This document shows positions 33,641 through 42,790 of a stretch of 45,788 bases of DNA, one piece after another. Under the pieces are notes generated by a model that had not been told where the DNA came from, searched no databases, and worked only from the letters and a program-made list of their open reading frames with translations. How positions within the stretch are numbered: the stretch's first letter is position 1; each line of letters begins with the position of its first letter. The stretch is from positions 1 to 45,788 of the forward strand of contig NZ_PVNB01000029.1 of the NCBI RefSeq assembly GCF_003001995.1, given 5' to 3'. The DNA comes from Orenia metallireducens (GTDB taxonomy: Bacteria > Bacillota > Halanaerobiia > Halobacteroidales > Halobacteroidaceae). The position numbers and the translations under genes were made by a program.

Positions 33641-33733
33641 TTAGAGGAATATAAGGTATAATTGTCTAATCTTAGAATTAGCAGTGCTTAAGACTTGATG
33701 ATAAGTAAAATATAGAAGATTGGGGAGATTAAA

Positions 33734-34768
33734 TTGTTAACTAAGAAAAGCTTCTACATACTTATATCTAATTTGATTATAATGATTGTTTTAACAAGTA
33801 TAGGTGTAGTAAGTGCTAAACCCTTTGTTACCAATCAAGCGGGGATTAAGAGGGTGCAATATAACTTATTGATATTGGGTTATGGTATTGCTCTAACAGG
33901 GGAGGTTGATTCTCAAACCTATAAATCTTTAGTAGACTTCCAACAGAGAAATAAATTAAGGGCATCTGGTGAGATTGATATAGATACCTTCTTTAAGTTG
34001 GAGGACTTTGCAGGCTATATGAGCCATAAAGTAGTAGTAGGTGATACTTTAGAGAGTATAGCTAGAGGCTACGATGTTAGTGTTGATATGATTAAAAGAT
34101 TAAATAAGTTAACCTCTTGGGAGTTGAAGGTAGGTGAGGAATTGATTATCCCCCAAAATGGTTTAGAGGAATTGGCTGAGTATAATTTAAATAAAGTAAT
34201 AACCTATATTTTAAAACCTGAAGATAGTCTAGCTGAAATTGCTAGAAAATTTAACACCACTGTAGAAGTGTTACAGAGGGTCAATAATATAGAAGATATT
34301 AGAGGAATAGAGGCTTTGAGGATACCCATTAGCATAGTAAAGTCACAGTATAAGTCTAAAAATTTAACTAGGGATGAGATTCTTAATAATTTGATTGCTC
34401 CGACAGTAATTAGGGTTTCCTCTAAGTTTGGTTATAGAGAGCATCCTATTAAAAAAAAGAGGATACTCCATAAAGGGGTTGATTTAGCAGTTGTGACAGG
34501 TACTAAGGTTAAGGCAATATATAAGGGGACGGTCTTATATTCAGGATGGATTAGAGGATATGGTAAGACTGTGACTATCGATCATGGTAATGGAATAGTT
34601 AGCTTATATGCTCATAACTCTAAACTCCTAGTTTCAAAGGGGGAGAAGGTAAAAGCAGGAGAGATAATCACCCTCTCTGGTAATACAGGAAGGAGCACTG
34701 GTCCCCATTTGCACCTGGGGCTTTATATAAATAATGAAGCAGTAGATCCGTTAAGATATATAAAATAA
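33734..34768 (+). CDS. Peptidoglycan-binding/LysM M23 metallopeptidase
   Basis: An exported cell-wall endopeptidase of 344 aa. A signal peptide or anchor (about 1-28, ending VVSAK) is followed by a peptidoglycan-binding_1 domain (35-90), two LysM domains (about 95-140 and 152-198), and a C-terminal M23/LytM domain. The zinc site is complete: HKGVD (His246, Asp250) and HLHLG (His325, His327). It is therefore expected to be catalytically active, unlike many LytM regulators. TTG 33734 follows GGGGAG. It stands alone between the rpoN terminator and repeat copy G. Likely role is cell-wall remodelling in growth, division or sporulation; which of these is not visible. Confidence 0.9.
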   Translation: MLTKKSFYILISNLIIMIVLTSIGVVSAKPFVTNQAGIKRVQYNLLILGYGIALTGEVDSQTYKSLVDFQQRNKLRASGEIDIDTFFKLEDFAGYMSHKVVVGDTLESIARGYDVSVDMIKRLNKLTSWELKVGEELIIPQNGLEELAEYNLNKVITYILKPEDSLAEIARKFNTTVEVLQRVNNIEDIRGIEALRIPISIVKSQYKSKNLTRDEILNNLIAPTVIRVSSKFGYREHPIKKKRILHKGVDLAVVTGTKVKAIYKGTVLYSGWIRGYGKTVTIDHGNGIVSLYAHNSKLLVSKGEKVKAGEIITLSGNTGRSTGPHLHLGLYINNEAVDPLRYIK

Positions 34769-34798
34769 AGGTATGGAGATATAGTTAATGAGACAATA

Positions 34799-34957
34799 GA
34801 TAGATATTGCGACACTTTACAAATAACAAATAATAAATAATAGTGAATAAATAAAAATTTATCTTCCTAGAAGGTTTAAGGGTTTTGAACTTAACTATTA
34901 TTTATGCTTTATTAATTATTCATTGGTTTAAAAATTGTCGCAATGTACCCATTATAA
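34799..34957. repeat. Dispersed repeat, copy G (complete, AT-rich interior)
   Basis: Left end ATAGATATTGCGACACTTTA (34799-34818) and right end AAAATTGTCGCAATGTACCC (34930-34949). The interior arms (CAAATAATAAATAATAGTGA against CTATTATTTATGCTTTATTA) are imperfect complements made of TAAATAAT words. It fills most of the gap between the M23 peptidase and the GlpQ-like gene. Confidence 0.75.
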
Positions 34958-35007
34958 GACAAATAAAATTCAATTAGTAAAAAGGATAATGCTATGGAGG
35001 GATAATC

Positions 35008-35724
35008 ATGTTGAAAATAGGTCATCGCGGAGCCTCAGGTGTAGCTCCAGAGAATAGCAAGGCTGCCTTTCTTAAGGCTATAGAGTTTGGACTGGATATG
35101 GTAGAGTTAGATATACAGTTGACTAAAGATAATAACTTAATTGTATTTCATGATTATGATTTAAAGAGAATTACAGGGTTAGATAGAAAGGTAGGTGAGA
35201 TGACCTTAGCTGAGCTTAAGAAGCTTGATATTGGTAGTTGCTTCAGTAAAGAGTTTAGTGATGAGAGGATACTTACTCTAGCAGAGGTGATTGATCTGCT
35301 TAGAGGTAAGTTAAAGATCAATATTGAGATTAAGATTAATCAACAAAAAAGTGATGTTATTATTGAGAGTTTGTTTGATATATTGGAGGAGCAAGAGTAT
35401 GAAGATGATGTGATTATCTCGTCCTTTGACCATAGAATACTTAAGGTAATTAAAAGGAAGAAGCCTTCTTTGAAGACGGCAGTTTTAATTGGTGCTATAG
35501 TAATGGAACCAATTAGATTAATTCAAGAAGCTTCTGCTGATGGAATTCACCCCCATTATTTGACGATAAGTAAAGAATTGGTAGAAGAGTTAAAGGATTA
35601 TGGATATTTTATTAACACATGGACTGTTAATAGTAAAGAAGAGGTAGATAGACTAGTTGAAATAGGGGTTGATGGGATTATGAGTGATTATCCCATGCTG
35701 ATAACAAAAGCAGTGAAGAGATAA
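35008..35724 (+). CDS. Glycerophosphodiester phosphodiesterase
   Basis: A GDPD-family hydrolase of 238 aa releasing glycerol-3-phosphate from glycerophosphodiesters of lipid turnover. Motif GHRGASG with catalytic His6 and Arg7, metal ligands Glu33 and Asp35 in VELDIQL, and second catalytic His48 in FHDYDL are all present. The C-terminal NTWTVNS and DGIMSDYP are typical. There is no signal peptide, so it resembles the short cytoplasmic UgpQ type and not the long periplasmic GlpQ. ATG 35008 follows TGGAGGG. A PfkB kinase follows after 113 nt with its own control site. Confidence 0.92.
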   Translation: MLKIGHRGASGVAPENSKAAFLKAIEFGLDMVELDIQLTKDNNLIVFHDYDLKRITGLDRKVGEMTLAELKKLDIGSCFSKEFSDERILTLAEVIDLLRGKLKINIEIKINQQKSDVIIESLFDILEEQEYEDDVIISSFDHRILKVIKRKKPSLKTAVLIGAIVMEPIRLIQEASADGIHPHYLTISKELVEELKDYGYFINTWTVNSKEEVDRLVEIGVDGIMSDYPMLITKAVKR

Positions 35725-35808
35725 TTGAAGAAGTAGGATAACAGAATTTAATAATCCATAGTAAACTTTATTTGACAGATTATGATATAATATCAATAAA
35801 AGGTGAAA

Positions 35809-35822
35809 TGAAAACGTTATCA
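35809..35822 (+). promoter_or_regulatory. Perfect CcpA-type cre site
   Basis: TGAAAACGTTATCA meets every position of the Gram-positive cre consensus TGWAANCGNTNWCA. It lies 15 nt before the kinase start codon and downstream of a TTGACA (35772-35777), a position suited to roadblock repression by CcpA. Another LacI-family protein could use the same site. Confidence 0.65.
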
Positions 35823-35837
35823 CAAAGGGAGGATCCT

Positions 35838-36749
35838 ATGAACAAAATTTTAGTATCAGGTCTGATCAATATTGAAACAACTTTAAAGGTGGATGGATTT
35901 CCAGTGAAGTATTCTCCAGTCAACTATCCTTTTTGGGGAATCCGTTCTACAGTTTCTGGAGTGGCAATTAATATCTCAAAGGCTTTACATACTTTAGGGG
36001 TTGAGACCAATCTCTTGTCTTTTATTGGCGAGGATGGTGGTGGAAAGGAAGTCCTAGATGAATTAGCTTCTAATAATATTAAGACAGATTATATTGTTAA
36101 GGATATGGAGGAGACACCACAGTCAATCATCCTTTATGAGGAGAGTGGTAGAAGGCAGATTCATCTAGATTTGAAAGATGTGCAGAAAAGAGAATACCCT
36201 ATAGAAGAATTCAAGAAGGCATTAGCAGAGAGCTCTATAGCTGTTTTAGCAAATATCAATTTCTCAAGACCATTTTTAGAGATAGCTAGATCAGCAGGTA
36301 AGTTAGTGGCTACCGATGTACATGTGTTATCTGATATCCATGATGAGTATAATAGGGATTTTATGAGATATTCGAACATTCTCTTTATGAGCGATGAAGG
36401 GATTGAAGGAGCTGTAGAGGATTTTGCTAAGAAGGTAGTTCAGGAATATCAGAATGATATTTTGGTGATTGGTATGGGCAAAGAGGGAGCCTTATTATAT
36501 GTAAAAGAAGATGATTTTCTTGGTAAATTTGAAGCTGTAGATACAAGAGAGATAATCAATACAATTGGTGCAGGGGATGCCCTTTTTTCAAGCTTTATTT
36601 ATTTTTATAATCAAACTCAAGATCCTTATATATCATTGAAAAAGGCCATCTTGTTTGCTTCTTATAAGATTGGAGAGAGAGGTGCAGCAGAAGGCTTCTT
36701 AGATGAGAAGAGTTTAAACGAATTATATTTAAATGTATATGGAGAATAA
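35838..36749 (+). CDS. PfkB-family carbohydrate kinase, substrate unknown
   Basis: A 303-aa ribokinase-fold sugar kinase. The N-terminus has SGLINIETTLKV and a glycine-containing first signature; the C-terminal motif NTIGAGDALFSSF supplies catalytic Asp247. It is clearly distinct from the two fructokinases in the window. ATG 35838 follows AAGGGAGGATCC and fits the family N-terminus. A longer frame from 35772 would run through the promoter-like TTGACA and the cre site and is rejected. Catabolite control through the cre site is likely. Adenosine, ribose or other sugars are possible substrates; no neighbour decides it. Confidence 0.85.
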   Translation: MNKILVSGLINIETTLKVDGFPVKYSPVNYPFWGIRSTVSGVAINISKALHTLGVETNLLSFIGEDGGGKEVLDELASNNIKTDYIVKDMEETPQSIILYEESGRRQIHLDLKDVQKREYPIEEFKKALAESSIAVLANINFSRPFLEIARSAGKLVATDVHVLSDIHDEYNRDFMRYSNILFMSDEGIEGAVEDFAKKVVQEYQNDILVIGMGKEGALLYVKEDDFLGKFEAVDTREIINTIGAGDALFSSFIYFYNQTQDPYISLKKAILFASYKIGERGAAEGFLDEKSLNELYLNVYGE

Positions 36750-36764
36750 TTTATTTAGAAAGAT

Positions 36765-36806
36765 AAAGATAAAGCCTTGAAACTTAAGTTTCAAGGCTTT
36801 ATCTTT
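36765..36806. terminator. Perfect 42-bp palindromic terminator
   Basis: AAAGATAAAGCCTTGAAACT and its complement meet at AACTTAAGTT; TATAG follows the T-containing arm. It is placed 15 nt after the PfkB kinase stop. Confidence 0.85.
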
Positions 36807-37048
36807 TATAGGGTGATTTAATAGCTGAGTTTATTAGATTAATTGTAATAAATCTTAAATAAAAGCAAAATTTATAAAAAGATAATTGAAATTAAAGGTG
36901 TTATAATGTTACTATAACTTATATTAAGGTTTGATGTTAGTAGAAAAATGGTAGAATAAAGAGACAGTTTTTATATTGAAATTGAATTAATACAATACAT
37001 CAATTAACATATTTTTAATACTTATAATCAAATAAGGAGGAGTAGGTA

Positions 37049-38284
37049 ATGGAGCAGATAATATCTTATGTAATGGCTCTAATCTTATTAGTGATATCTC
37101 CAGTTGCAACAGTTGCTCAAAGAGATATAGATAAGCATATTGTTGCTTATTTCCCCAATTGGGCTACTTATAGCTCTCAGTATAAGAACTTTTCAGTAGG
37201 TGATATACCTTGGGATAAGGTAACTGTAATCAATCATGCTTTCTTTAAGATAAGTAATGATTTCCAGTTGGAATCTACTGATAAATTTGTTGATTTTAAA
37301 AAGGAGTTTGAGCACTCTGACTTCTGGAGATTTGATAGGCTTAAGGGTCACTTTGGAGAGTATAAATATTATAAGAGATTATACCCTGATGTAAAGGTGC
37401 TTATCTCTGTTGGTGGCTGGTCAGAGAGTGATAAGTTTCATCAGATGGCTCTAACGGCAGAGAATAGAAAGAAGTTTATAGATAGCTGTATAGAGTTTTT
37501 AAAGAAATATCCCTTTATAGATGGACTCGATCTTGATTGGGAGTATCCAGGTGTCAGTAGAGAGGGGGTAGCAGGAGGCCCTGAGGATAAAAAGAATTTT
37601 ACAAAGTTGCTTAAGGAGATTAGAGTAGCTTATGATAGTAATAGAATGGGCGATAAGCTGTTGACTATAGCTATCCCAGCAGGTGAGGATAAGATTGTAG
37701 GAAGGCAGGAGCCTGACAGGTACCACCAATATTTAGATTTTATCAATTTGATGAGTTATGATATGCATGGTGCTTGGGAGAATAGGACAAATCATCACTC
37801 TCCAATCTACTCAAACCCTTATGATCAGGCAGGAAGTTATTCTAGAAGAATGAACCTTCATGCTGTAGTTAACTTCTATACAAGAAGGTATGGTATACCA
37901 GCAGAGAAGATTATAGTGGGAACTCCTTTCTATTCAAGAGGATGGCGGAATGTAGAAGATACAGGTGATGGGTTATATGCAAGAGCTTCTGGAGGAGCAC
38001 CTAGTATTTTAGGAAATGGTGGAGAGAATCCTTATTGGAAGATGAAGGAATTGGAGGATAGCAGGGACTATATTAAGTACAGAGATAAGTACTCTAGGGT
38101 TCCTTATCTTTATAATAAAGAGTTAGGTTATTTTTATAGTTACGAAGATAAGGTTTCTTTGTCAGAGAGAGTTGATTATGTCAATAAATATAACTTGGGT
38201 GGGATAGTTATCTGGGAGATTACTGGTGATGATTTTGAGGGAACGATGATAAATACAATATATGAGAAGTTCAGTAATGAGTAA
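37049..38284 (+). CDS. Secreted GH18 chitinase
   Basis: An exported glycoside hydrolase family 18 enzyme of 411 aa. A signal peptide (about 1-23, cleaved near TVAQR) leads directly into the TIM barrel. The catalytic motif DGLDLDWE (residues 158-165, acid Glu165) is perfect, SVGGWS forms the preceding strand, and [11 protein letters not shown] supplies the Met-Tyr-Asp of the active site. An inserted alpha+beta subdomain is visible between strands 7 and 8 (GTPFYSRGW onward), as in ChiA-like enzymes. No chitin-binding or LysM module is attached. ATG 37049 follows AAGGAGGAG. It converges on the LysM protein. Chitin or chito-oligosaccharide breakdown is likely; peptidoglycan-related activity is a weaker alternative. 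Confidence 0.92.
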   Translation: MEQIISYVMALILLVISPVATVAQRDIDKHIVAYFPNWATYSSQYKNFSVGDIPWDKVTVINHAFFKISNDFQLESTDKFVDFKKEFEHSDFWRFDRLKGHFGEYKYYKRLYPDVKVLISVGGWSESDKFHQMALTAENRKKFIDSCIEFLKKYPFIDGLDLDWEYPGVSREGVAGGPEDKKNFTKLLKEIRVAYDSNRMGDKLLTIAIPAGEDKIVGRQEPDRYHQYLDFINLMSYDMHGAWENRTNHHSPIYSNPYDQAGSYSRRMNLHAVVNFYTRRYGIPAEKIIVGTPFYSRGWRNVEDTGDGLYARASGGAPSILGNGGENPYWKMKELEDSRDYIKYRDKYSRVPYLYNKELGYFYSYEDKVSLSERVDYVNKYNLGGIVIWEITGDDFEGTMINTIYEKFSNE

Positions 38285-38310
38285 TTAGTGAAGAGTAATG
38301 AGTATGAGAA

Positions 38311-38333
38311 ATAGGCAGACATAGCCTGCCTAT
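38311..38333. terminator. Hairpin between convergent chitinase and LysM genes
   Basis: ATAGGCAG pairs with CTGCCTAT around ACATAGC, followed by AATTTTA. It lies in the 103-nt gap between the two stop codons. The preceding bases (GAAGAGTAATGAGTATGAG) are made of the same short words seen inside repeat copy I. Confidence 0.55.
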
Positions 38334-38387
38334 AATTTTAAGATGGTTTTAAACTTATTCCCACCAACTACTCACACTCACACTAAA

Positions 38388-39083
38388 CTAACTTGGAATA
38401 CAGATAGGAGTTCCAGCATCTAGCTTATTTATGTCTTTAATTTGAGGGTTAGCTACCTTTAACTCCTCTATAGGTACACTATACTTTTGAGCAATAGCAT
38501 AGAAGGTATCTCCTGGTTCAACGACATAAATTGATCCTCCTGGGCAAGAAACAGGTCCGGCACCGGGAGCAGGTGGTAAACAGATTTCTTGTCCTGCTCT
38601 AAGTTGTTTAGGGTCTATCCCAGAGTTAACAACAAGCAGAGCATCGAGAGTATAACCAAATTTTTTAGCTATACTAACAAAAGTCTCACCTGCCTTGACT
38701 GTATAGAATTTACCTGGGCATGGCCTTACTGGGGGAGTTTGTGCTGGAATACAGATTTCTTGACCAATCTGCAATTTGCTAGGGTCAACATCTGGATTAG
38801 CTGCAGCCAAAGCTTCAGTAGAGGTGTTGAAACGACGAGCTATAGTAAAGAAAGTATCTCCTAAAACAACAGTGTAAAAAAAGCCACTTGCACAGGGACC
38901 AGAGATATCTTCAACTGGCATACAGATTTGTTGACCCACTTGTAAATTAGCAGGATCGATATTTGGATTGGCAGCTATTATTGAAGCTACAGTTATCTCA
39001 AAACGACCAGCTAAATTATATATTGAATCACCAGGTTGAATAGTATATAGGGTTCCATTAGGACAGTTTAGATTATTAGCCAT
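38388..39083 (-). CDS. Four-LysM-domain protein without signal peptide
   Basis: A 231-aa protein made almost entirely of four LysM domains (about 11-55, 68-112, 125-169, 184-229). Each starts with a YT/YVV-xPGDT-type motif and ends with a GxxICxP motif. A short Pro/Cys-rich linker (such as PVRPCPGK) joins successive domains, so cysteines recur at regular spacing. There is no signal peptide or anchor; the start is fixed by AAAGGAGGT upstream on the minus strand. Proteins of this design in spore-forming Firmicutes are often morphogenetic or spore-coat components made inside the mother cell, which would explain the absent signal. That role is inferred. Confidence 0.85.
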   Translation of the reverse strand: MANNLNCPNGTLYTIQPGDSIYNLAGRFEITVASIIAANPNIDPANLQVGQQICMPVEDISGPCASGFFYTVVLGDTFFTIARRFNTSTEALAAANPDVDPSKLQIGQEICIPAQTPPVRPCPGKFYTVKAGETFVSIAKKFGYTLDALLVVNSGIDPKQLRAGQEICLPPAPGAGPVSCPGGSIYVVEPGDTFYAIAQKYSVPIEELKVANPQIKDINKLDAGTPICIPS

Positions 39084-39160
39084 TATTCAATAACCTCCTT
39101 TCAGATTTATTTTATATATATTATGCAGTATAGGAGGAAAGTGGGATTTTTAAGTTGAGT

Positions 39161-39185
39161 ATAGTGTCGCACTATCTCTAAATTG
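39161..39185. repeat. Dispersed repeat, copy H (right end only, diverged)
   Basis: ATAGTGTCGCACTATCTCTA resembles the right end AAAGTGTCGCAATATCTCTA with two or three changes. It lies upstream of the LysM gene; no left end is recognised. Confidence 0.45.
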
Positions 39186-39216
39186 TATTAATTCTTCTAA
39201 TAGCATAGTTAAGATT

Positions 39217-39266
39217 AAATAATAAAAGAGTTAGGCTTGAATTCAAGCCTAACTCTTTTATTATTT
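39217..39266. terminator. Perfect 50-bp palindromic terminator
   Basis: The arms (starting AAATAATAAAAGAGTTAGGC) are perfectly complementary for 25 bp and meet at GAATTC. On the minus strand it covers the end of the nucleotidase stop codon and provides a T-rich tail, so it ends the nucleotidase transcript. Confidence 0.85.
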
Positions 39267-42200
39267 ATGCAGCAGGTTCTACAACTGTTTCATTTTCTTT
39301 AAGCACTCGATTATCAACTCTTGGATTGATGGTATCTTGAGCACGTAAGTATTCAATTACGATCTCTTTGATCTCTTTATAGCTATTAGTAAATTCAACC
39401 TCTTTGAAGGTAGAGAACTTGTCACCACCAACAGCTAAGAAGTTATTTGTTGCTACTTTATATTTCTTATCCAGTTGAAGTGGGGTACCATCAGCTAGTT
39501 GAACGCTAACTACTCTATTATATTCTCTTTTATTTGAGTCATAGATTACCTTCAATCCTGATAGTTGCATCATCCCTTTATCTAAGTTGAAGCTCTGTTC
39601 TAAGATCTCTATAATCTGCTGACCAGTCATCTTAGCTGTTACAGCAGTATTACCAAAGGGTAATAAGGAATAGATCTGTTCTACTTTGACTTTACCAGCT
39701 GGAATATCAACTCTTAAACCACCAGCATTCTGGAATACAATATCTGCTTGAGTATACTCTTTAACTGCATCAGTAACCAAGGCACCAATATTAGAGATGT
39801 CATTATACTTACGCTTTAAGGCTACCTTGGAAGTAGTTAAAATTTCACTCATAATCGGTTCAATTGCTTTTTGATACTTATCGACAATGGCTTGAGCCTT
39901 CTTATCTAAACTGATATTAAGCTTAGTTTTTCTAACAGCATGAGTAGTAGGTTTAATAGCTACAACCTCATTAGTATCTGTATTTACAAAGTAGCTTAGA
40001 TGTCCAATCCTACGACCATGTTTGTAAGCTTCTACCACAGGAATACCATTGATAGTAGCTGTGACGGTATCATGGCTATGTCCACCAATCATTCCATTGA
40101 TATCTTTAACCTTTTTAGCCACCTCAATTAATTCACCGCTAACTTCACCAGTAGACCAATCTGTATTACCTGGCATATGACTTAGTACGATGATTAAGTT
40201 TGCTCCTGCTGATTTCACTTGTGGAGCAATTTTATTGATGATTGTAGCAGGATCTCTAAATTCTAGATTTGCAATGTGAGTTGGCATGGTAGAAGTTAGA
40301 GTATCTGGGGTTGAAATTCCTATTATTCCAACTTTAACTCCATTTACTTCAGTGATAATATATGGCTTTGCATAATCAACTACTTGATTAGTATTTTTGT
40401 TATACAAGTTAGCAGCTACAAATTTATAATCTGCTTGTTGAGTTATTTCTGCTAAAACATCTTGTCCCCAGTCAAATTCATGGTTGCCGATCGCACTGGC
40501 TGTATAGCCAAGGTAGTTGAACAACTCGATAACTGGTGCTCCATGATTTAAGGTAGAAACTGGAGTGCCTTGGTAGCTATCGCCACCACTTACTAAGATA
40601 GTACCTTTAGGATTCTGTTTTTTATAATAATTTATTACCGCTGCAAATTTAGCAGCTCCTGCTTCATAACCACCTCGTAGATTGCCATGAAAGTCATTAG
40701 TAGAGAGGATATCTATCTTTTTATATTTATTTAAAGTAGCTTGAACCTCTGGATCATTGATATTGATGCTTTTAGCATTCCAAGAACGATTCTTAGCAGG
40801 AATTTCTATAATACCTGCATTGATAAGCTCAATAACCTGATCTCTTTGTGGGTGCGCTAAATCAGCACCGATAATCTTCCAGTTATTATCTACAGCTGGG
40901 TTAATTGTTTTGTTTTCTCTAATATAGTCGATAATATATTGTTGAATTGTCTTTTCAGATTTAAAGCTGGGATCATTGTGGAGAATTCCTGATGCCTTTA
41001 AGCCACCATAACGGTAGTTATTTAAGGCAAGGGTAAAGGTCTGATTATCCTTAACTGGCTTACCTTTGAAGGTTAAGTCAGTAATTCTTTCTCCAGCAGG
41101 CTTAGAGATATTAATCTTGTAGTTAATACCTGCAAACATATCATAGTTATACCCACGAATTTCTGGATCGAAGCTGATCGTTAAATCTCCTTGTCTATAG
41201 GTATTGAAGTAAGCGGCAGTCCACTCCATATAATCCTTCAACTCTTTACCACTAATTTCTACAGTATAGAGAGTGTTGGGATACTTGTAAATTAAAGCAG
41301 TATCTTTAATAGAGACAGGACCAGCTTTAATAGTAGCATTACTATCAAATAATGCAGCTGCAGAGATATCAGCCCCTGTAGCTTCTAATTGTATTCGATT
41401 GATCAAGTCAACTAATGGGGTATCTTGAATCTGTGCTGCTGGTATTCCTTTAATCTCATCTTGAGGTGTAAAGTCTCCAACAGCTTCTCCAATAGGAGTT
41501 CTTACATAATTGACAGTCTCTTGGTGATAATCCTTAGCTAATTCTAATACTTCAGAAGCTGCTTCAACATTTTTGGTCTCTAGGTGAGTTCCTTTTTTAT
41601 TAACGACTGTCCAGTTGCCATCTTTTTTAGCAATTGTTAAGTCAACTCTTGAAACCTGATGCCCCTTATCTTCAGGAGCAATTATCAACACTCCATTGAT
41701 AGTTTGATTTACAAGTTCATGATTGTGACCAGCAAAGATAGCAGTGATCTCTGGGTTCTCTGCGGCTACTTTTCTGACCTTATCTCCACCAGTCTTATGT
41801 CCTTCTCCCTCTAATCCTGCATGGGCAAGGGCGATAATAATATCTGCTCCCTTTTGATTCATTTCTGGAATATATCTTTTAGCAGTAGCAGACATATCTT
41901 CAAATTCAAGAGTAGCCACTTTATCCCCATCCCAACGAGGGATATTAGGGGTGGTCAAGCCTAAGATAGCGACTTTGATTCCATCTATGTCTTTGATTGT
42001 ATATGGCTTTACAAATAACTTATCTTCATTTTTATAATGGATATTAGCTGATAACACAGGAAAATCAGCATCGGCAATGATATTTTCTAAAGTATTCAAT
42101 CCAAAGTTGAACTCATGGTTGCCTAGCACCCAAGCATCATAGCCCATTAGGTTCATTACATTCATCATTGGATGCTTGACATCATCTCTATCTTTGAAGA

Positions 42201-42501
42201 TATTTGTTAAGGTAGTTCCTTGAATCATATCTCCAGAATCGACAAGAAGAGTATTGCCATTGTCTTCTCTGACATCTTTAACAATAGTGTAGACTTTGGC
42301 TAATCCTATATTATCATCTTTTTGATCAGTCTTATAGGCCCACGGATAAATATTACCGTGGATATCACTGGTTTGCAGGATAGTAATTGTCTTACTATTC
42401 TCTTCAACAGGTCTTGATGACATAGCATTAACTCCAATCGCAAATAGAGTCAATACTAACACTAAGATTAAAGCTCTTCCAATCAAACTTTTCTTATACA
42501 T
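39265..42501 (-). CDS. Two-module cyclic-nucleotide phosphodiesterase / 5'-nucleotidase
   Basis: A large exported enzyme of 1078 aa that scavenges extracellular nucleotides. A signal peptide (about 1-26) precedes module 1. Module 1 has a metallophosphoesterase with TSDIHGN (Asp46, His48), GNHEFN and GHNH, plus a 5'-nucleotidase C domain to about 540; it resembles CpdB. Module 2 (about 595-1060) has NDFHGN, GGDSYQG, GNHEFDWG and GGHSHD, then a second C domain with NAGGLRVDIP and the SLLPFGN loop; it resembles UshA/YfkN. Both active sites are complete. Bacillus YfkN is a comparable tandem protein, but longer with a cell-wall anchor, absent here. The start follows AAGGGGGCAAAAG. A ligand-less relative of module 2 lies just upstream. 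Confidence 0.92.
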   Translation of the reverse strand: MYKKSLIGRALILVLVLTLFAIGVNAMSSRPVEENSKTITILQTSDIHGNIYPWAYKTDQKDDNIGLAKVYTIVKDVREDNGNTLLVDSGDMIQGTTLTNIFKDRDDVKHPMMNVMNLMGYDAWVLGNHEFNFGLNTLENIIADADFPVLSANIHYKNEDKLFVKPYTIKDIDGIKVAILGLTTPNIPRWDGDKVATLEFEDMSATAKRYIPEMNQKGADIIIALAHAGLEGEGHKTGGDKVRKVAAENPEITAIFAGHNHELVNQTINGVLIIAPEDKGHQVSRVDLTIAKKDGNWTVVNKKGTHLETKNVEAASEVLELAKDYHQETVNYVRTPIGEAVGDFTPQDEIKGIPAAQIQDTPLVDLINRIQLEATGADISAAALFDSNATIKAGPVSIKDTALIYKYPNTLYTVEISGKELKDYMEWTAAYFNTYRQGDLTISFDPEIRGYNYDMFAGINYKINISKPAGERITDLTFKGKPVKDNQTFTLALNNYRYGGLKASGILHNDPSFKSEKTIQQYIIDYIRENKTINPAVDNNWKIIGADLAHPQRDQVIELINAGIIEIPAKNRSWNAKSININDPEVQATLNKYKKIDILSTNDFHGNLRGGYEAGAAKFAAVINYYKKQNPKGTILVSGGDSYQGTPVSTLNHGAPVIELFNYLGYTASAIGNHEFDWGQDVLAEITQQADYKFVAANLYNKNTNQVVDYAKPYIITEVNGVKVGIIGISTPDTLTSTMPTHIANLEFRDPATIINKIAPQVKSAGANLIIVLSHMPGNTDWSTGEVSGELIEVAKKVKDINGMIGGHSHDTVTATINGIPVVEAYKHGRRIGHLSYFVNTDTNEVVAIKPTTHAVRKTKLNISLDKKAQAIVDKYQKAIEPIMSEILTTSKVALKRKYNDISNIGALVTDAVKEYTQADIVFQNAGGLRVDIPAGKVKVEQIYSLLPFGNTAVTAKMTGQQIIEILEQSFNLDKGMMQLSGLKVIYDSNKREYNRVVSVQLADGTPLQLDKKYKVATNNFLAVGGDKFSTFKEVEFTNSYKEIKEIVIEYLRAQDTINPRVDNRVLKENETVVEPAA

Positions 42502-42702
42502 CTTTTGCCCCCTTATTATTTTTATTTTAACCAGACTATAATGTTGATAGTAATGATAGCCCAGTTAAAAGCAGACTAAAATTAAAGCTCTCTATAATAT
42601 TTTACATAAGAAGTTCTTTAATTTCAATCTTCCTATTAAAATCAAAAAAATTAAGGTTATAATAACAATCTATTAATAAGATAATAACAGCATCTTAAAC
42701 CT

Positions 42703-42747
42703 AAAAAAGCTATATCAATTAGGAATATACCTAGATTGGCTATAGCT
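42703..42747 (-). terminator. Terminator of the nucleotidase-like gene (minus strand)
   Basis: On the minus strand AGCTATAGCCAATCTAGG pairs with CCTAATTGATATAGCT (a few mismatches), followed directly by TTTTTTAGG. It is 44 nt after the stop of the gene at 42791. Confidence 0.7.
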
Positions 42748-42790
42748 ATTTAAAATTATCAAATTTAAAATATTCCTTTAAAGAGTTTAA

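Noticed and set aside
35772-35837. N-terminal extension of the PfkB kinase (MTDYDIISIK...)
   Set aside because: It would translate a TTGACA and a perfect cre site and has no ribosome site. ATG 35838 with GGGAGG fits the family start.
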